The notes beneath the pieces are model-generated. The model searched no databases. It saw nothing but the letters and a program-made list of their open reading frames with translations, and was not told the origin of the DNA. DNA of 64,000 nt from Marvinbryantia formatexigens DSM 14469 (GTDB lineage: Bacteria > Bacillota > Clostridia > Lachnospirales > Lachnospiraceae), in contig NZ_CP102268.1 in NCBI RefSeq assembly GCF_025148285.1, positions 2,087,001 through 2,151,000 of the forward strand. The letters are read 5' to 3'. Shown here one piece after another: positions 52,250-61,483 of this stretch. The position numbers and the translations under genes were made by a program. The stretch's first letter is position 1, and every line of letters begins with the position of its first letter.

Positions 52250-53079
52250 AAAATATGCGGAAAAAAGCTCTGAGCATATGCGGCTATAGTCTGATTACGG
52301 TGCTGGCGCTGCTGTATATGTACCCTGTGTTCATGGTTTTGATGAATTCTTTCAAGACCTCTGCGGAAATACGCACATCCGGATTATCCATGCCGGAGAG
52401 TCTTTATCTTGGCAACTATGTGACTGCCTGGGTAAAAGGAAACTTTGGACGTTCCCTTATTAACAGTATTATTGTGACTGGGGGAAGTCTGGTGGCAATT
52501 TACTTTCTGAACATCATTACGGCGTATCCGTTTGCAAGAATGAAATTTGCCGGAAAAGGCGCCCTGTTTATGCTTCTGCTCAGCGGGATCATGTTTCCGA
52601 TACAGATGGCGATTATTCCGCTGTTCGGAATGATTACGAGGCTGGGACTGGTGAATAACCCGCTGGGGCTGATTTTTGTGTATACTGCCTTTTCTATTCC
52701 GATGGGGGTACTGTTGATTTCGAATTTTATAAAGGGGCTGCCGGTTGAGATTGAAGAGGCCGCGAGTATTGACGGGTGCGGGACGGTCCGCATGATGTTT
52801 CAGATTGTCAGACCGCTGATTAAACCGGTCATGAGTACATTGATCATTATTAATGCGATTAATATATGGAATGATTTGCTGCTCCCGATTATTGTCCTCA
52901 CTACAAAGGATTCCAAAACGATGCCGGCGGGACTGATGTATTTTTCCGGTCAGTATAATACACAGTGGGAGTATGTAACGGCGGCGGTAATAATTATCAG
53001 TCTGCCGATGATTATTTTCTATATCCTGATGCAAAAGGATATTGTAAACGGACTGGCGTCCGGGGCGGTAAAATCGTAA
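52246..53079 (+). CDS. Sugar ABC transporter permease 1B
   Basis: The 277 residues have six transmembrane helices and the EAA loop EIEEAASIDGCGTVRMMFQI (~170), as in UgpE/MalG-type subunits. The start overlaps permease 1A (ATGA). It completes the transporter with the binding protein at 50063. The protein of unknown activity at 53106 follows after 26 bases, so probably in the same transcript. Confidence 0.93.
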   Translation: MKNMRKKALSICGYSLITVLALLYMYPVFMVLMNSFKTSAEIRTSGLSMPESLYLGNYVTAWVKGNFGRSLINSIIVTGGSLVAIYFLNIITAYPFARMKFAGKGALFMLLLSGIMFPIQMAIIPLFGMITRLGLVNNPLGLIFVYTAFSIPMGVLLISNFIKGLPVEIEEAASIDGCGTVRMMFQIVRPLIKPVMSTLIIINAINIWNDLLLPIIVLTTKDSKTMPAGLMYFSGQYNTQWEYVTAAVIIISLPMIIFYILMQKDIVNGLASGAVKS

Positions 53080-53105
53080 ATACAGATTTGAGAGAGGAGA
53101 TTGAA

Positions 53106-54698
53106 ATGAAGCTGACACCCAAAATTGTAGGAATTATTGGAAAAAGAAATGAATGGTATTTTTACGGAGACGACCTCCGACCGGAAGAGATACGGTTTTC
53201 CGCGACAAAATTACTGAGTGACATTACGGTGGAAGCCTGCGCGCACGGAATCCGCATGAGCGCAATGTGCGTGGGGAAGGGCAGAGGAATTGCGGCTGTG
53301 CGGATAAGAGAAAAACAGTACCGGATTCCGTGTGTGGTTTTTGGAGAGAAGGAATTTTTTCTCTGTATGGTAATCAGCAGCAATTTTCATTATGGGTATG
53401 ATCCTTCTGCATACGAGGATTCGGATATTACGAAAAAACATGATGCTGCCGGAAACGGGTTTGACAAAGCGGCAAAGGAGCTTCTGCCAGTATACCGCAG
53501 GCATGGTATTCCGGTGACGTGGCTGATTGACCCTGTCACAGGTTTCTTTAAAAAAGAGCAGTTGATTCGCTGGCATGAGGCATTTGGCGATGATTACGGC
53601 ATTATGCCTACGTCAAACTTTTTTAAGAATACGGACAATTACAATACCAGGCATACACAGGAGGAGACGGATGAGTTTTTCGGAAAAATGAAGGCGATGA
53701 CCGAACATCACTTCCCCTATTACACGCAGATCGCCGGAATTGATCAGTGGGTCGGAAGCGTCGGAAGTCATTTTGTGAAAAGCTGTGAAAAATATGGGAT
53801 CCGGGGATTATGGGGGCTGGGGTATGACCACGGAACCTGCGACACCAGCATGTATCACAGAGGCTGTCCCTGGGACGTATACAAAATGGACACGGAAAAT
53901 TTCAGAAGACCGGATCCGGACAGTGAAATATGGGGATTCCAGTGGACCGTCCGCGATATCCTGAATACGGTGCACTGCCCGGAGGGGATAAGCGGAGCGG
54001 CTGTATTCAGCACGGATGCAGACGATATCTTTTTTCATAACATTCTGCAGACGGAAAAAGAATACTATAAACGGATGTTGGAAGAATATAAGAAAAATAT
54101 GGAGCACAACGAATACTTTGTATTTCTGGTGCATCAGGAGGACCATGATACACATCACATACAGTGCAATGAATATTATGAGCAGTTCCTGGATTCTGTA
54201 CTTCCGGATGAGGATATTACTCTGGCAACGATGCAGGAAATTACGATGTGGCTGGATCTGAAATATGGAAAAGGAAAGCATCCCTCGCAGATGATCGCAA
54301 TGGAGGATATTCTGGAAGACCCGTCCCATGTGGTTTTTGAGGATGAATCCTATGAAGTGTGCGGAAAAATTAAACAACCAAAGGACTGGGGCAGGTATCA
54401 GCCGATCCGGGCATATTATGATGAAAAGATTCAGGCAATTTATGAATGCGGGGAGGACGGAAAGCCGAAGGTATTTCCGTACCGGGTATACGATTACCGG
54501 AAAGAATATCCGTTTGCGGAGGAGGGCGAATGGCCGCAGGAAGACTATTCCGGTATCAGAGAGGTAAAACAGTCGGAAAATGAAGTGATTATTATCAGCG
54601 GGAAAGAATACGGATCCGTGCCGCTTCTCCTGGAGGAGAAAATTAGGTATTGCAGGATCAAAGAGGGAGAAAACCGGATCGTTATTTCACATACATAA
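53106..54698 (+). CDS. Polysaccharide-deacetylase-like protein of unknown activity
   Basis: The 530 residues have no signal peptide. After ~80 N-terminal residues comes a barrel-like region: YRRHGIPVTWLIDPVTGFFK, YYTQIAGIDQWVGSVGSHFV, YGIRGLWGLGYDHGTCDTSM, GISGAAVFSTDADDIFF and YFVFLVHQEDHDTHHIQ. The His/Asp-rich sites resemble the metal-binding motifs of NodB/GH57-like hydrolases, but I cannot assign a family. ATG 53106 was chosen since GAGGAGA precedes it; the longer frame is inside permease 1B. Its position implies a role on a sugar brought in by the transporter. Confidence 0.7.
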   Translation: MKLTPKIVGIIGKRNEWYFYGDDLRPEEIRFSATKLLSDITVEACAHGIRMSAMCVGKGRGIAAVRIREKQYRIPCVVFGEKEFFLCMVISSNFHYGYDPSAYEDSDITKKHDAAGNGFDKAAKELLPVYRRHGIPVTWLIDPVTGFFKKEQLIRWHEAFGDDYGIMPTSNFFKNTDNYNTRHTQEETDEFFGKMKAMTEHHFPYYTQIAGIDQWVGSVGSHFVKSCEKYGIRGLWGLGYDHGTCDTSMYHRGCPWDVYKMDTENFRRPDPDSEIWGFQWTVRDILNTVHCPEGISGAAVFSTDADDIFFHNILQTEKEYYKRMLEEYKKNMEHNEYFVFLVHQEDHDTHHIQCNEYYEQFLDSVLPDEDITLATMQEITMWLDLKYGKGKHPSQMIAMEDILEDPSHVVFEDESYEVCGKIKQPKDWGRYQPIRAYYDEKIQAIYECGEDGKPKVFPYRVYDYRKEYPFAEEGEWPQEDYSGIREVKQSENEVIIISGKEYGSVPLLLEEKIRYCRIKEGENRIVISHT

Positions 54699-54716
54699 GC
54701 GATAAAGCGGCATCTC

Positions 54717-54750
54717 AAAAACTGCAGTTTCTAAAAAAACTGCAGTTTTT
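54717..54750 (+). terminator. Rho-independent terminator
   Basis: AAAAACTGCAG (54717-54727) pairs perfectly with CTGCAGTTTTT (54740-54750); inner T and A bases may extend the stem. It ends the first transporter operon. Confidence 0.85.
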
Positions 54751-54957
54751 GCTTTAAATTTCACATTTTGTAAAAGAGAAATATACGGTATGATTTGAAA
54801 AACACAGAGAATCAGGTGTTTCAAAAGACACGACGGGCAGTAACAATTCAGACGGGCAGTCCTGTTACGACGACCCCATATGTACAGAGGCTGTAAATGG
54901 CAGGTTACTGTGAGCAGAGTGAACAGCAATAATGGCAGGGAGGATTTGGAGTAAAGT

Positions 54958-57096
54958 ATGATAATAGACAAAAAAACAGGAGAACCGTACATCAATATCT
55001 GGTTTGGCAATTTTTACCGTCCGGCATATGATGACAAAAAATTTGTGAAAGAAAATATTGCGCTCTTGAAGAAATTGGGATTCAACAGTGTCATGCTGGA
55101 CACAAAGGCATGGGAAGACTTTAAAGAACGTTATGAAGGAAAGGAAGCAAGTCAGTTTGTCGCCATGCATGAGTATATGCAGCGGGAACTGAAGAATATG
55201 GGAATGTCCCATGAATTTCTGGCGCTTTATCTCAACGGAGATAATCTCTATCCCAACATCCGGTTCAGTCCTCCGATTTACGGCGAATCGGTCATCGATA
55301 AAGATGGAAACGATGGAAAATGGTACCGTTACTGGTCTGATAAAGCGAAAGCTTCTATGGAGGAACATGTGGCAAGAGTGTTGGAATCCTATGGGGAGAA
55401 TTATGTGACAGTTACGGTAAATGGAAGAGAGGGAAAACCAATCTGCAGTATGTGGGATCCAATTGTAGCTCCAAGCTTTGACGAAGAAGGAAGAAAGCGT
55501 TACCTTCATTGGCTTGAAAATGAGTATCAGGGGGATATCGGACTATTTAACCAGGTTTATGGTGTGGAAAAGACAGGCTTTGATACATTGGAGAAGGAAG
55601 ATTACTGGTTCGAGTGCAGATATCCGGATTGTCTTACATTTTCAGAAGAGGATGTAAGGAATCAGACTCCGAAGGCAAGGATGCTGATGGATAACCGGAA
55701 ATGGCAATGCAAAGAGCTGTGTCTTTATTTTCAGGATATGAAGGAGCGGCTGCACAGGATTGATGAGTCTCTTTATCTATGTCCGGATATGGCGCAGTGG
55801 GGCTATTTCCTGAATGTGGATGGATCCAGGCTGACAGGTGTAGGATTTGCTGATCTCTGGGATACGGCGGCAAGAGGAATCGATATCTATCGTCTTGCGG
55901 AATATGTGGATTGCGCACATTTTCTTTCGGTTCCGGTAACGCCTGACGGAGATCCGGAAGCTTATGTAACTTCCTGTCATCACAGCATGATGCGCAGCAT
56001 GAACAGTGGAAGAGAATTTATAGGCGGAATTTACTGGGGGAGGTATCTGTACAATGATATCTATACAGTGCTGACTCCATGTGAGATTGTAGCCTCCATC
56101 GTGGCAAGCGGTGCGTCAGGCTATACTTCTTACGGCATGTGCGGTCTGGATGACGGCGGATTGCTTCATCGGATGGAAGGGTACTTCAATGATTCCCTGG
56201 GGCGCGCGAATGAATGGGCGAAAGAAGTAATCCCGCAGCTTGGAGCAAAAAAGAAATCGGATATCGCGATTTTGTTTCCTTCTGCAATGGCGGCTTATGA
56301 AACAATGCGCACGGAGGGAAACAAGGAGCGGCGGCTGGATCTGCTGGGATGGTACAAGGCGTGCCGGGATCTGGGAGCAGAAGCAGATGTGACAGACAGC
56401 AAAAACTTGTGTAAAGAACATTTTCTGGACAGTTACCGGGTATTGATTATTCCGGACAATGACTGCTATGAGATGAATCCGGATCCGGAGTTTGAAGAGA
56501 CGCTTCGGGCATGGTGTGAGCATGGGGGTATTGTACTCTATGGTCCGGACAGTGCGCTGGCAAAGAATTGCTTTGGCGTGGAAGCATACAGGCATCAGCC
56601 GGACGCAATTCGTTATCAGGAGGCAGGCATGGTAAAGAGCAGAAATTTCTGCACTTATTCCGGCGGGAAATGCGTTGCGGCATATCTGTCTGACGGGGAG
56701 CCCTGCGTTACACAGTATCAGACCGGGAAAGGTTATCAGTATGCGTTTGGCTTTAGCTATGGATATGCTTACAACACAAAGTTCATCCCTCATGTTCCGG
56801 TGGAACAGAAGAATAATGAGCTGTATCCTCTGGAGATGATGAAGGGAAATATTCTTGCAGATATTCTAAAGGATACGGCAGGGATGGAAACAAAGCTGCA
56901 GAAGAATATAGAACGGGCGTATTTCGCAAATGGGGAGATTATCATCAACCATACATCTTACCCATTTTACGTGGAGCAGGAGGGGGAAAAACAATACCAG
57001 TATCCGGTGAATGAAACGCTTCTTCTTCCCCATTCGGCTGTGTTTGTAAAATCTGATAACCATGAAATTGAGTTGCTAAAGCATACTTCACAATGA
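54958..57096 (+). CDS. GH42-like glycoside hydrolase
   Basis: The 712 residues have no signal peptide, so it acts in the cytoplasm. The N-terminal half is a (beta/alpha)8-type barrel (IWFGNFYRPAYDDKKFVKEN, LLKKLGFNSVMLDTKAWEDF, CSMWDPIVAPSFDEEGRKRY, GIYWGRYLYNDIYTVLTPCE). A glutamine-amidotransferase-like domain follows (~430-570; DIAILFPSAMAAYE, VLIIPDNDCYEMNP, WCEHGGIVLYGPDS), as in the trimerisation domain of GH42 beta-galactosidases. I cannot place the two catalytic Glu with confidence. Its 257-base upstream gap holds a terminator and no gene; a promoter is not clear. Confidence 0.75.
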   Translation: MIIDKKTGEPYINIWFGNFYRPAYDDKKFVKENIALLKKLGFNSVMLDTKAWEDFKERYEGKEASQFVAMHEYMQRELKNMGMSHEFLALYLNGDNLYPNIRFSPPIYGESVIDKDGNDGKWYRYWSDKAKASMEEHVARVLESYGENYVTVTVNGREGKPICSMWDPIVAPSFDEEGRKRYLHWLENEYQGDIGLFNQVYGVEKTGFDTLEKEDYWFECRYPDCLTFSEEDVRNQTPKARMLMDNRKWQCKELCLYFQDMKERLHRIDESLYLCPDMAQWGYFLNVDGSRLTGVGFADLWDTAARGIDIYRLAEYVDCAHFLSVPVTPDGDPEAYVTSCHHSMMRSMNSGREFIGGIYWGRYLYNDIYTVLTPCEIVASIVASGASGYTSYGMCGLDDGGLLHRMEGYFNDSLGRANEWAKEVIPQLGAKKKSDIAILFPSAMAAYETMRTEGNKERRLDLLGWYKACRDLGAEADVTDSKNLCKEHFLDSYRVLIIPDNDCYEMNPDPEFEETLRAWCEHGGIVLYGPDSALAKNCFGVEAYRHQPDAIRYQEAGMVKSRNFCTYSGGKCVAAYLSDGEPCVTQYQTGKGYQYAFGFSYGYAYNTKFIPHVPVEQKNNELYPLEMMKGNILADILKDTAGMETKLQKNIERAYFANGEIIINHTSYPFYVEQEGEKQYQYPVNETLLLPHSAVFVKSDNHEIELLKHTSQ

Positions 57097-57183
57097 AAGG
57101 ACAGAAGGAATATGGAGAGCCAATATGTATACGGTGGAAGCATTTCTGGCGGCGGCAGATGCAGCGGGAAGGAGAAAATAATC

Positions 57184-59070
57184 ATGCAGGTTAAAAATCC
57201 GATACTGAGAGGCTTTCATCCGGACCCTTCAATTATAAGGGCCGGGGTGGATTATTATATTGCCACCTCTACCTTTGAATGGTGGCCGGGGATACAGATC
57301 AACCATTCCAGGGATCTTGTCCACTGGGAAATCTGTACCTATGCGCTGCAGGACGCCGGGCAGGTAAATCTGCAGGGAATTGGACCGTCGCAGGGAATCT
57401 GGGCGCCCTGTCTTACGTATGATAAGGGCATTTTCTATCTGGCGTATACGGTGGTGAATTCTTTTTACTGCAATATGTATGATACGAGAAATTATCTGAT
57501 TACGGCGGAGAATATCATGGGACCGTGGTCGGAGCCGGTGCCGCTGCACAATATGGGATTTGACCCTTCGCTGTTCCATGATACGGATGGAAAGAAATAC
57601 ATGGTCAGCATGGTGACGGACCACCGGGTTCCGAAAAAATATGCCGGGCGGATCGTCCTGCAGGAATACGACCCGGAAAGGAAAAAGCTAGTCGGGGAAA
57701 TAAAGGAAATTTATGCGGCATCCGATATTTTTCTGGAAGGGCCGCACATTTTAAAACATGACGGCTGGTATTATCTGGTGGCGGCGGATACCGGAACCGG
57801 AGAGGGGCACGGGCAGAGCATTCTGCGCTCCCGAAGTATCTGGGGACCCTATGAGATGTATAAAAGCCCGAAGTGCGTCCGCACACGCGAGGGAGAGGCG
57901 TGGTCCATTATGACGACCAGGCACAGCCCGGAGTATCCGCTTCAGAAAGCGGGGCACGCGGATTTTGTGGAAACGCCGGACGGACAGTGGTATGCGGTTT
58001 ATCTGTGCGGGCGTGCGCTGGAAAACAGAAATCCGGCGGATGCGAAAAAATTTCCCGGAGTGCGCAGATATCCGCTGGGACGGGAGACGGCGATCCAGAA
58101 GGTGTACTGGACGGAGGACGGCTGGCTGGAAATAGACAGCGAAAGCGTCCTGCCGGATTTGGTGACGGAGATAGCCGGAGCGGAAGCTGTCCGGACAATG
58201 CCGGAGTATGAGACGGCAGATATAGCGGAAAAAACGCCGGCTGAGGCAGCTGTGGAGGCAGCCCTGGAGCAGGAGACCGCGGACACGGCGGAAAACAAGC
58301 CGGTTGAGCAAGCTTTGGAGCCGGGAGCAGGGGATGAAGCAGAAGATGAACCGGTCAAGCCAGTCGCGGAGGCAGCCCCGGAGCCGGGAGCAGCGGAAAT
58401 TTTCTGCGAGCGGGAGGATTTTGACGGCGCGGATATCAGCCCGGAATTTCAGTCTCTGCGCATTCCAATGACAGAGGAATATGTATCTCTGACGGCGCGT
58501 CCCGGCTGGCTGCGCATGTATGGTCGCGAGGGGCTGGCGTCGCTGTTCCGGCAGAGCCTGATTGCCAGACGGCGGACGGAATTTGTCTGCTCCTGCTCCT
58601 GCAAAGTGGAATTTGAGCCGCAGAATTTTAAACAGATGGCAGGCTTGATCTGCATGTACGATACGGAAAATTATATGTATCTGCACATCAGCAGGGATGA
58701 GGACTGCGGGAAATGCATCACGTTGCTGCGCGCAGAAAATAAAGTCTACACCTATCCGGTGGAACCGGTGCCGCTGCCGGAGGATGTGCCTGTTTTTTTG
58801 AAAGCGGAAATCCATTATGACAGGATTCAGTTTTATTATGCGGCAGGCACAGAGGATTATCAGAAAATCGGACCGGAGGACGACTGCAGCTACATGTCGG
58901 ACGAGGCATGCAGACAGGGATGGTTTACCGGCAGTATGCTTGGGATCTGCTGCCAGGATCTGACGGGCGCCGGACAATATGCGGATTTTGATTTCTTTAC
59001 ATACAACACTGAGGAAGAAGAAAAAGTACGTCAGCCTCAAATATCTGCTGCGGCGGGGGAAGTGCTGTGA
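57184..59070 (+). CDS. GH43 beta-xylosidase/arabinofuranosidase with inserted linker
   Basis: The ~628 residues start at the five-bladed propeller: ILRGFHPDPSIIRAGVDYYI (general base Asp), FDPSLFHDTDGKKYMVS (second Asp), IFLEGPHILKHDGWYYLVAA (acid Glu). After ~residue 335 an Ala/Glu/Pro-rich linker of about 70 residues (TPAEAAVEAALEQETADTA, KPVEQALEPGAGDEAEDEP) joins a C-terminal beta-sandwich (~400-600; RPGWLRMYGREGLASLFRQ). The linker is unusual for an intracellular GH43. ATG 57184 with AAGGAG upstream matches the usual start of the family; an in-frame ATG at 57112 adds 24 unrelated residues. It removes xylose or arabinose from imported fragments. Confidence 0.92.
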   Translation: MQVKNPILRGFHPDPSIIRAGVDYYIATSTFEWWPGIQINHSRDLVHWEICTYALQDAGQVNLQGIGPSQGIWAPCLTYDKGIFYLAYTVVNSFYCNMYDTRNYLITAENIMGPWSEPVPLHNMGFDPSLFHDTDGKKYMVSMVTDHRVPKKYAGRIVLQEYDPERKKLVGEIKEIYAASDIFLEGPHILKHDGWYYLVAADTGTGEGHGQSILRSRSIWGPYEMYKSPKCVRTREGEAWSIMTTRHSPEYPLQKAGHADFVETPDGQWYAVYLCGRALENRNPADAKKFPGVRRYPLGRETAIQKVYWTEDGWLEIDSESVLPDLVTEIAGAEAVRTMPEYETADIAEKTPAEAAVEAALEQETADTAENKPVEQALEPGAGDEAEDEPVKPVAEAAPEPGAAEIFCEREDFDGADISPEFQSLRIPMTEEYVSLTARPGWLRMYGREGLASLFRQSLIARRRTEFVCSCSCKVEFEPQNFKQMAGLICMYDTENYMYLHISRDEDCGKCITLLRAENKVYTYPVEPVPLPEDVPVFLKAEIHYDRIQFYYAAGTEDYQKIGPEDDCSYMSDEACRQGWFTGSMLGICCQDLTGAGQYADFDFFTYNTEEEEKVRQPQISAAAGEVL

Positions 59071-59087
59071 GCAGCAGCGGATTCTTA

Positions 59088-59123
59088 AAAAACTGGAGTT
59101 TAAACTAAAAAAATCCGGTTTTT
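59088..59123 (+). terminator. Rho-independent terminator
   Basis: AAAAACTGGA (59088-59097) pairs with TCCGGTTTTT (59114-59123), one G-T pair, with T tract at the end. It separates GH43 from the second transporter operon. Confidence 0.75.
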
Positions 59124-59208
59124 CTGCACAAAAAAATTTGTTATATTGAAATCACAAAAACGGAGGGCCAACCGGAATCAGAAAAAAGCATAAAGGGAGG
59201 AAAATTTT

Positions 59209-60507
59209 ATGAAGAAGAGATTAGCGATGCTTGGTGCGGCTGCGATGGCAGTATCCATGCTGGCAGGTATGAGCGTAAATGCAGAATCAGTTGTAACGGA
59301 GCCGACAGAGCTGACATTTATTTTTGCGGATGGCGACGAGGGCGCAAAGGCTTCCATGAACGAAATTGTAAACCGCTTTAACGAGGCATATCCGGATATT
59401 ACCGTTACGATTGAGCCGGGCAACGGAGGCGCTTACAGCGAGTTTATCAAGACAAAGGACAGCGTCGGAGAGTTTCCGGACGTTATGGAGATGAGAGATA
59501 CCGCGCTTTATGTGCGCGCCGGCAAGCTGGCGCCGCTGCCGGAGGATATTGTAAGCCTGTTTAAGACGACCACGGATTTTGACGGACAGGTGTACACGGT
59601 ACCGCTTTCCGGAGAAAATACAAACGGTATTATCTACAACAAAAAATACTTTGACGAAAACGGTTTTACGGAACCGGCTACCTACGACGAATTTATCGCG
59701 CTCTGCGAGGCGATCAAGGAAAAAGGCGATATGGCGCCGCTGGTTGTGGGCGGACAGGACATCTGGCATATGGGCTTCCTGTTCCATAAGGTATATAATG
59801 ACCAGGTACTCAGTCAGGACCCGGATTTCATCGAGCATTGCTATGAGGGTACAAAAGATTTCAGTGACCCGACCTTTAAGGCGGCGCTGGAGGAGCTTCA
59901 GACGATTATGAGCTATGCGCAGGATGGCTGGGTATCCACACCGGATGCGCAGATCACGACCTTCCTGGTAAATGACATGGCGGCGATGATGTACTCCGGA
60001 ACCCATATGTTTTCTCAGATAGCATCGGCGGACCCGGATTTTGAAATCGGCTGGTTCGCAGTGCCGAGCCCGGACGGGAAGCTGCGCCTGGTTGGAGGCG
60101 GCGGAGCCAGCGGTCTGGCGATCTCCGCGGAAGCGGCGCAGGATGCGAACAAAAAAGCGGCGGCAGAGGAATTTATCAGATTTTTCTATCAGCCGGAAAA
60201 CTATAAGGTATACTGCGAGACACTGAGTGCAATCCCGGCAACGGTGGAACAGCCGGAGATGAACGTAATGGATGTTTTCCAGGAAGTAATTGATGCGACA
60301 AACAGTGCGGATGATCTGGCGCCGATGTGGAACGGACGCGTGGGCAACAATGAGCTTCCGCCCGATTTCCGTAACTTCACCTACAAGACGGCGATCGAAG
60401 TGCTGCAGGGAACCAGAGACATTGACTCTGCATGTGAAGAGCTGAACAAAACCTGGCAGGTAAGTATGCAGAGCTTCAACCCGCTGACAGGCGAAGGGAT
60501 TGAATAA
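59209..60507 (+). CDS. Sugar ABC transporter solute-binding protein 2
   Basis: The 432 residues have a signal peptide (RLAMLGAAAMAVSMLAGMSV, ending VNAES) with no Cys at all, so it is not a lipoprotein. The cluster 1 fold follows: LTFIFADGDEGAKASMNEIV, VRAGKLAPLPEDIV, VPLSGENTNGIIYNKKYFDE, AAAEEFIRFFYQPENYKVYC. GGGAGGA precedes ATG 59209. It belongs with permeases 2A and 2B downstream. The ligand is unknown, but GH43 next door suggests xylo- or arabino-oligosaccharides. Confidence 0.92.
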   Translation: MKKRLAMLGAAAMAVSMLAGMSVNAESVVTEPTELTFIFADGDEGAKASMNEIVNRFNEAYPDITVTIEPGNGGAYSEFIKTKDSVGEFPDVMEMRDTALYVRAGKLAPLPEDIVSLFKTTTDFDGQVYTVPLSGENTNGIIYNKKYFDENGFTEPATYDEFIALCEAIKEKGDMAPLVVGGQDIWHMGFLFHKVYNDQVLSQDPDFIEHCYEGTKDFSDPTFKAALEELQTIMSYAQDGWVSTPDAQITTFLVNDMAAMMYSGTHMFSQIASADPDFEIGWFAVPSPDGKLRLVGGGGASGLAISAEAAQDANKKAAAEEFIRFFYQPENYKVYCETLSAIPATVEQPEMNVMDVFQEVIDATNSADDLAPMWNGRVGNNELPPDFRNFTYKTAIEVLQGTRDIDSACEELNKTWQVSMQSFNPLTGEGIE

Positions 60508-60542
60508 AAATCAGAACGTAACTGTATATAAGCAACATAGAT

Positions 60543-60574
60543 ACTGCCCGGCATGAAGCTCATGACCGGGCAGT
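60543..60574 (+). other. Stem-loop after binding protein 2
   Basis: ACTGCCCGG (60543-60551) pairs perfectly with CCGGGCAGT (60566-60574) and an inner CATG/CATG. No T tract follows, so it is more likely an mRNA-stabilising or partial-stop element than a full terminator. Confidence 0.7.
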
Positions 60575-60595
60575 AATAAAAAAGGAAAGAAGATT

Positions 60596-61483
60596 ATGAA
60601 CACAAAGAAAAAGGGATTTGATAAGGTTGCGTTCATGTTTATCGCGCCGGCATTTATTTTCTTTACACTGTTTCTGATTGTTCCTACGATATCCAGTGTG
60701 TATTACAGTTTCACCTCGTGGGATGGAATCAGCCCCGATGTAAAATTTATCGGTCTTGCGAACTACAAAGAAATATTTACCAGCGCACGATTTGGAAACG
60801 CATTAAAAAATACGGTTATTTTAACAGTCTTTATCTCGTTGTTTGAAAACTTTTTTGCGCTGGTGCTGGCGCTGATGGTGGACCACATTCGCTGGGGAAA
60901 AAATTTCTTCCGGAGCGCGTTTTACATTCCGGTGCTGATCAGCGGCATTGTTTCCGGTTTTATCTGGAAGATCATGTACAATTATAATTTCGGAAGCATC
61001 AACTCCATTTTAAACAGTATCGGGCTGGGACAGTTCCGGCAGGACTGGCTGGGAAATACAAGTCTTACGCTGATTATGATTGGCGTGGTGCTCGTGTGGA
61101 AGGGCGCCGGATATTATATGATCATTTACCTGGCGTCGCTGCAGAGCGTTTCCACGGATCTGATCGAGGCGGCGCAGATAGACGGGGCGAGCGCATGGCA
61201 GCGCTTTAAATCCATCACAGTGCCGATGATTTCCGGCGCGTTTACGATTAACTTTACGTTATCGCTGATAAACGGACTGAAGGTATTTGACCAGATTAAT
61301 GTCATGACGGACGGCGGTCCGGGCTTCACCTCGGAAACGCTGGTATATCTGCTGTATAAGGTCGGATTCAACGAAGGACGCCAGGGCTTCGGTACGGCGG
61401 TGGGTATCATGCTGCTGTTTATCATTATTATTTTAAATACGCTGCAGCAGAAATTTTTGAGAAGCAGGGAGGTGCAGATGTAA
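60596..61483 (+). CDS. Sugar ABC transporter permease 2A
   Basis: The 295 residues have six transmembrane helices and the EAA loop LIEAAQIDGASAWQRFKSIT (~190), MalF/UgpA type. GGAAAG precedes the ATG. The stop shares a base with the start of permease 2B. As in the first transporter, there is no ATPase gene. Confidence 0.93.
   Translation: MNTKKKGFDKVAFMFIAPAFIFFTLFLIVPTISSVYYSFTSWDGISPDVKFIGLANYKEIFTSARFGNALKNTVILTVFISLFENFFALVLALMVDHIRWGKNFFRSAFYIPVLISGIVSGFIWKIMYNYNFGSINSILNSIGLGQFRQDWLGNTSLTLIMIGVVLVWKGAGYYMIIYLASLQSVSTDLIEAAQIDGASAWQRFKSITVPMISGAFTINFTLSLINGLKVFDQINVMTDGGPGFTSETLVYLLYKVGFNEGRQGFGTAVGIMLLFIIIILNTLQQKFLRSREVQM

Noticed and set aside
57751-59040. Leftward 429-codon frame over GH43
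   Set aside because: It is antisense to a confidently assigned enzyme and has a composition typical of a shadow frame.
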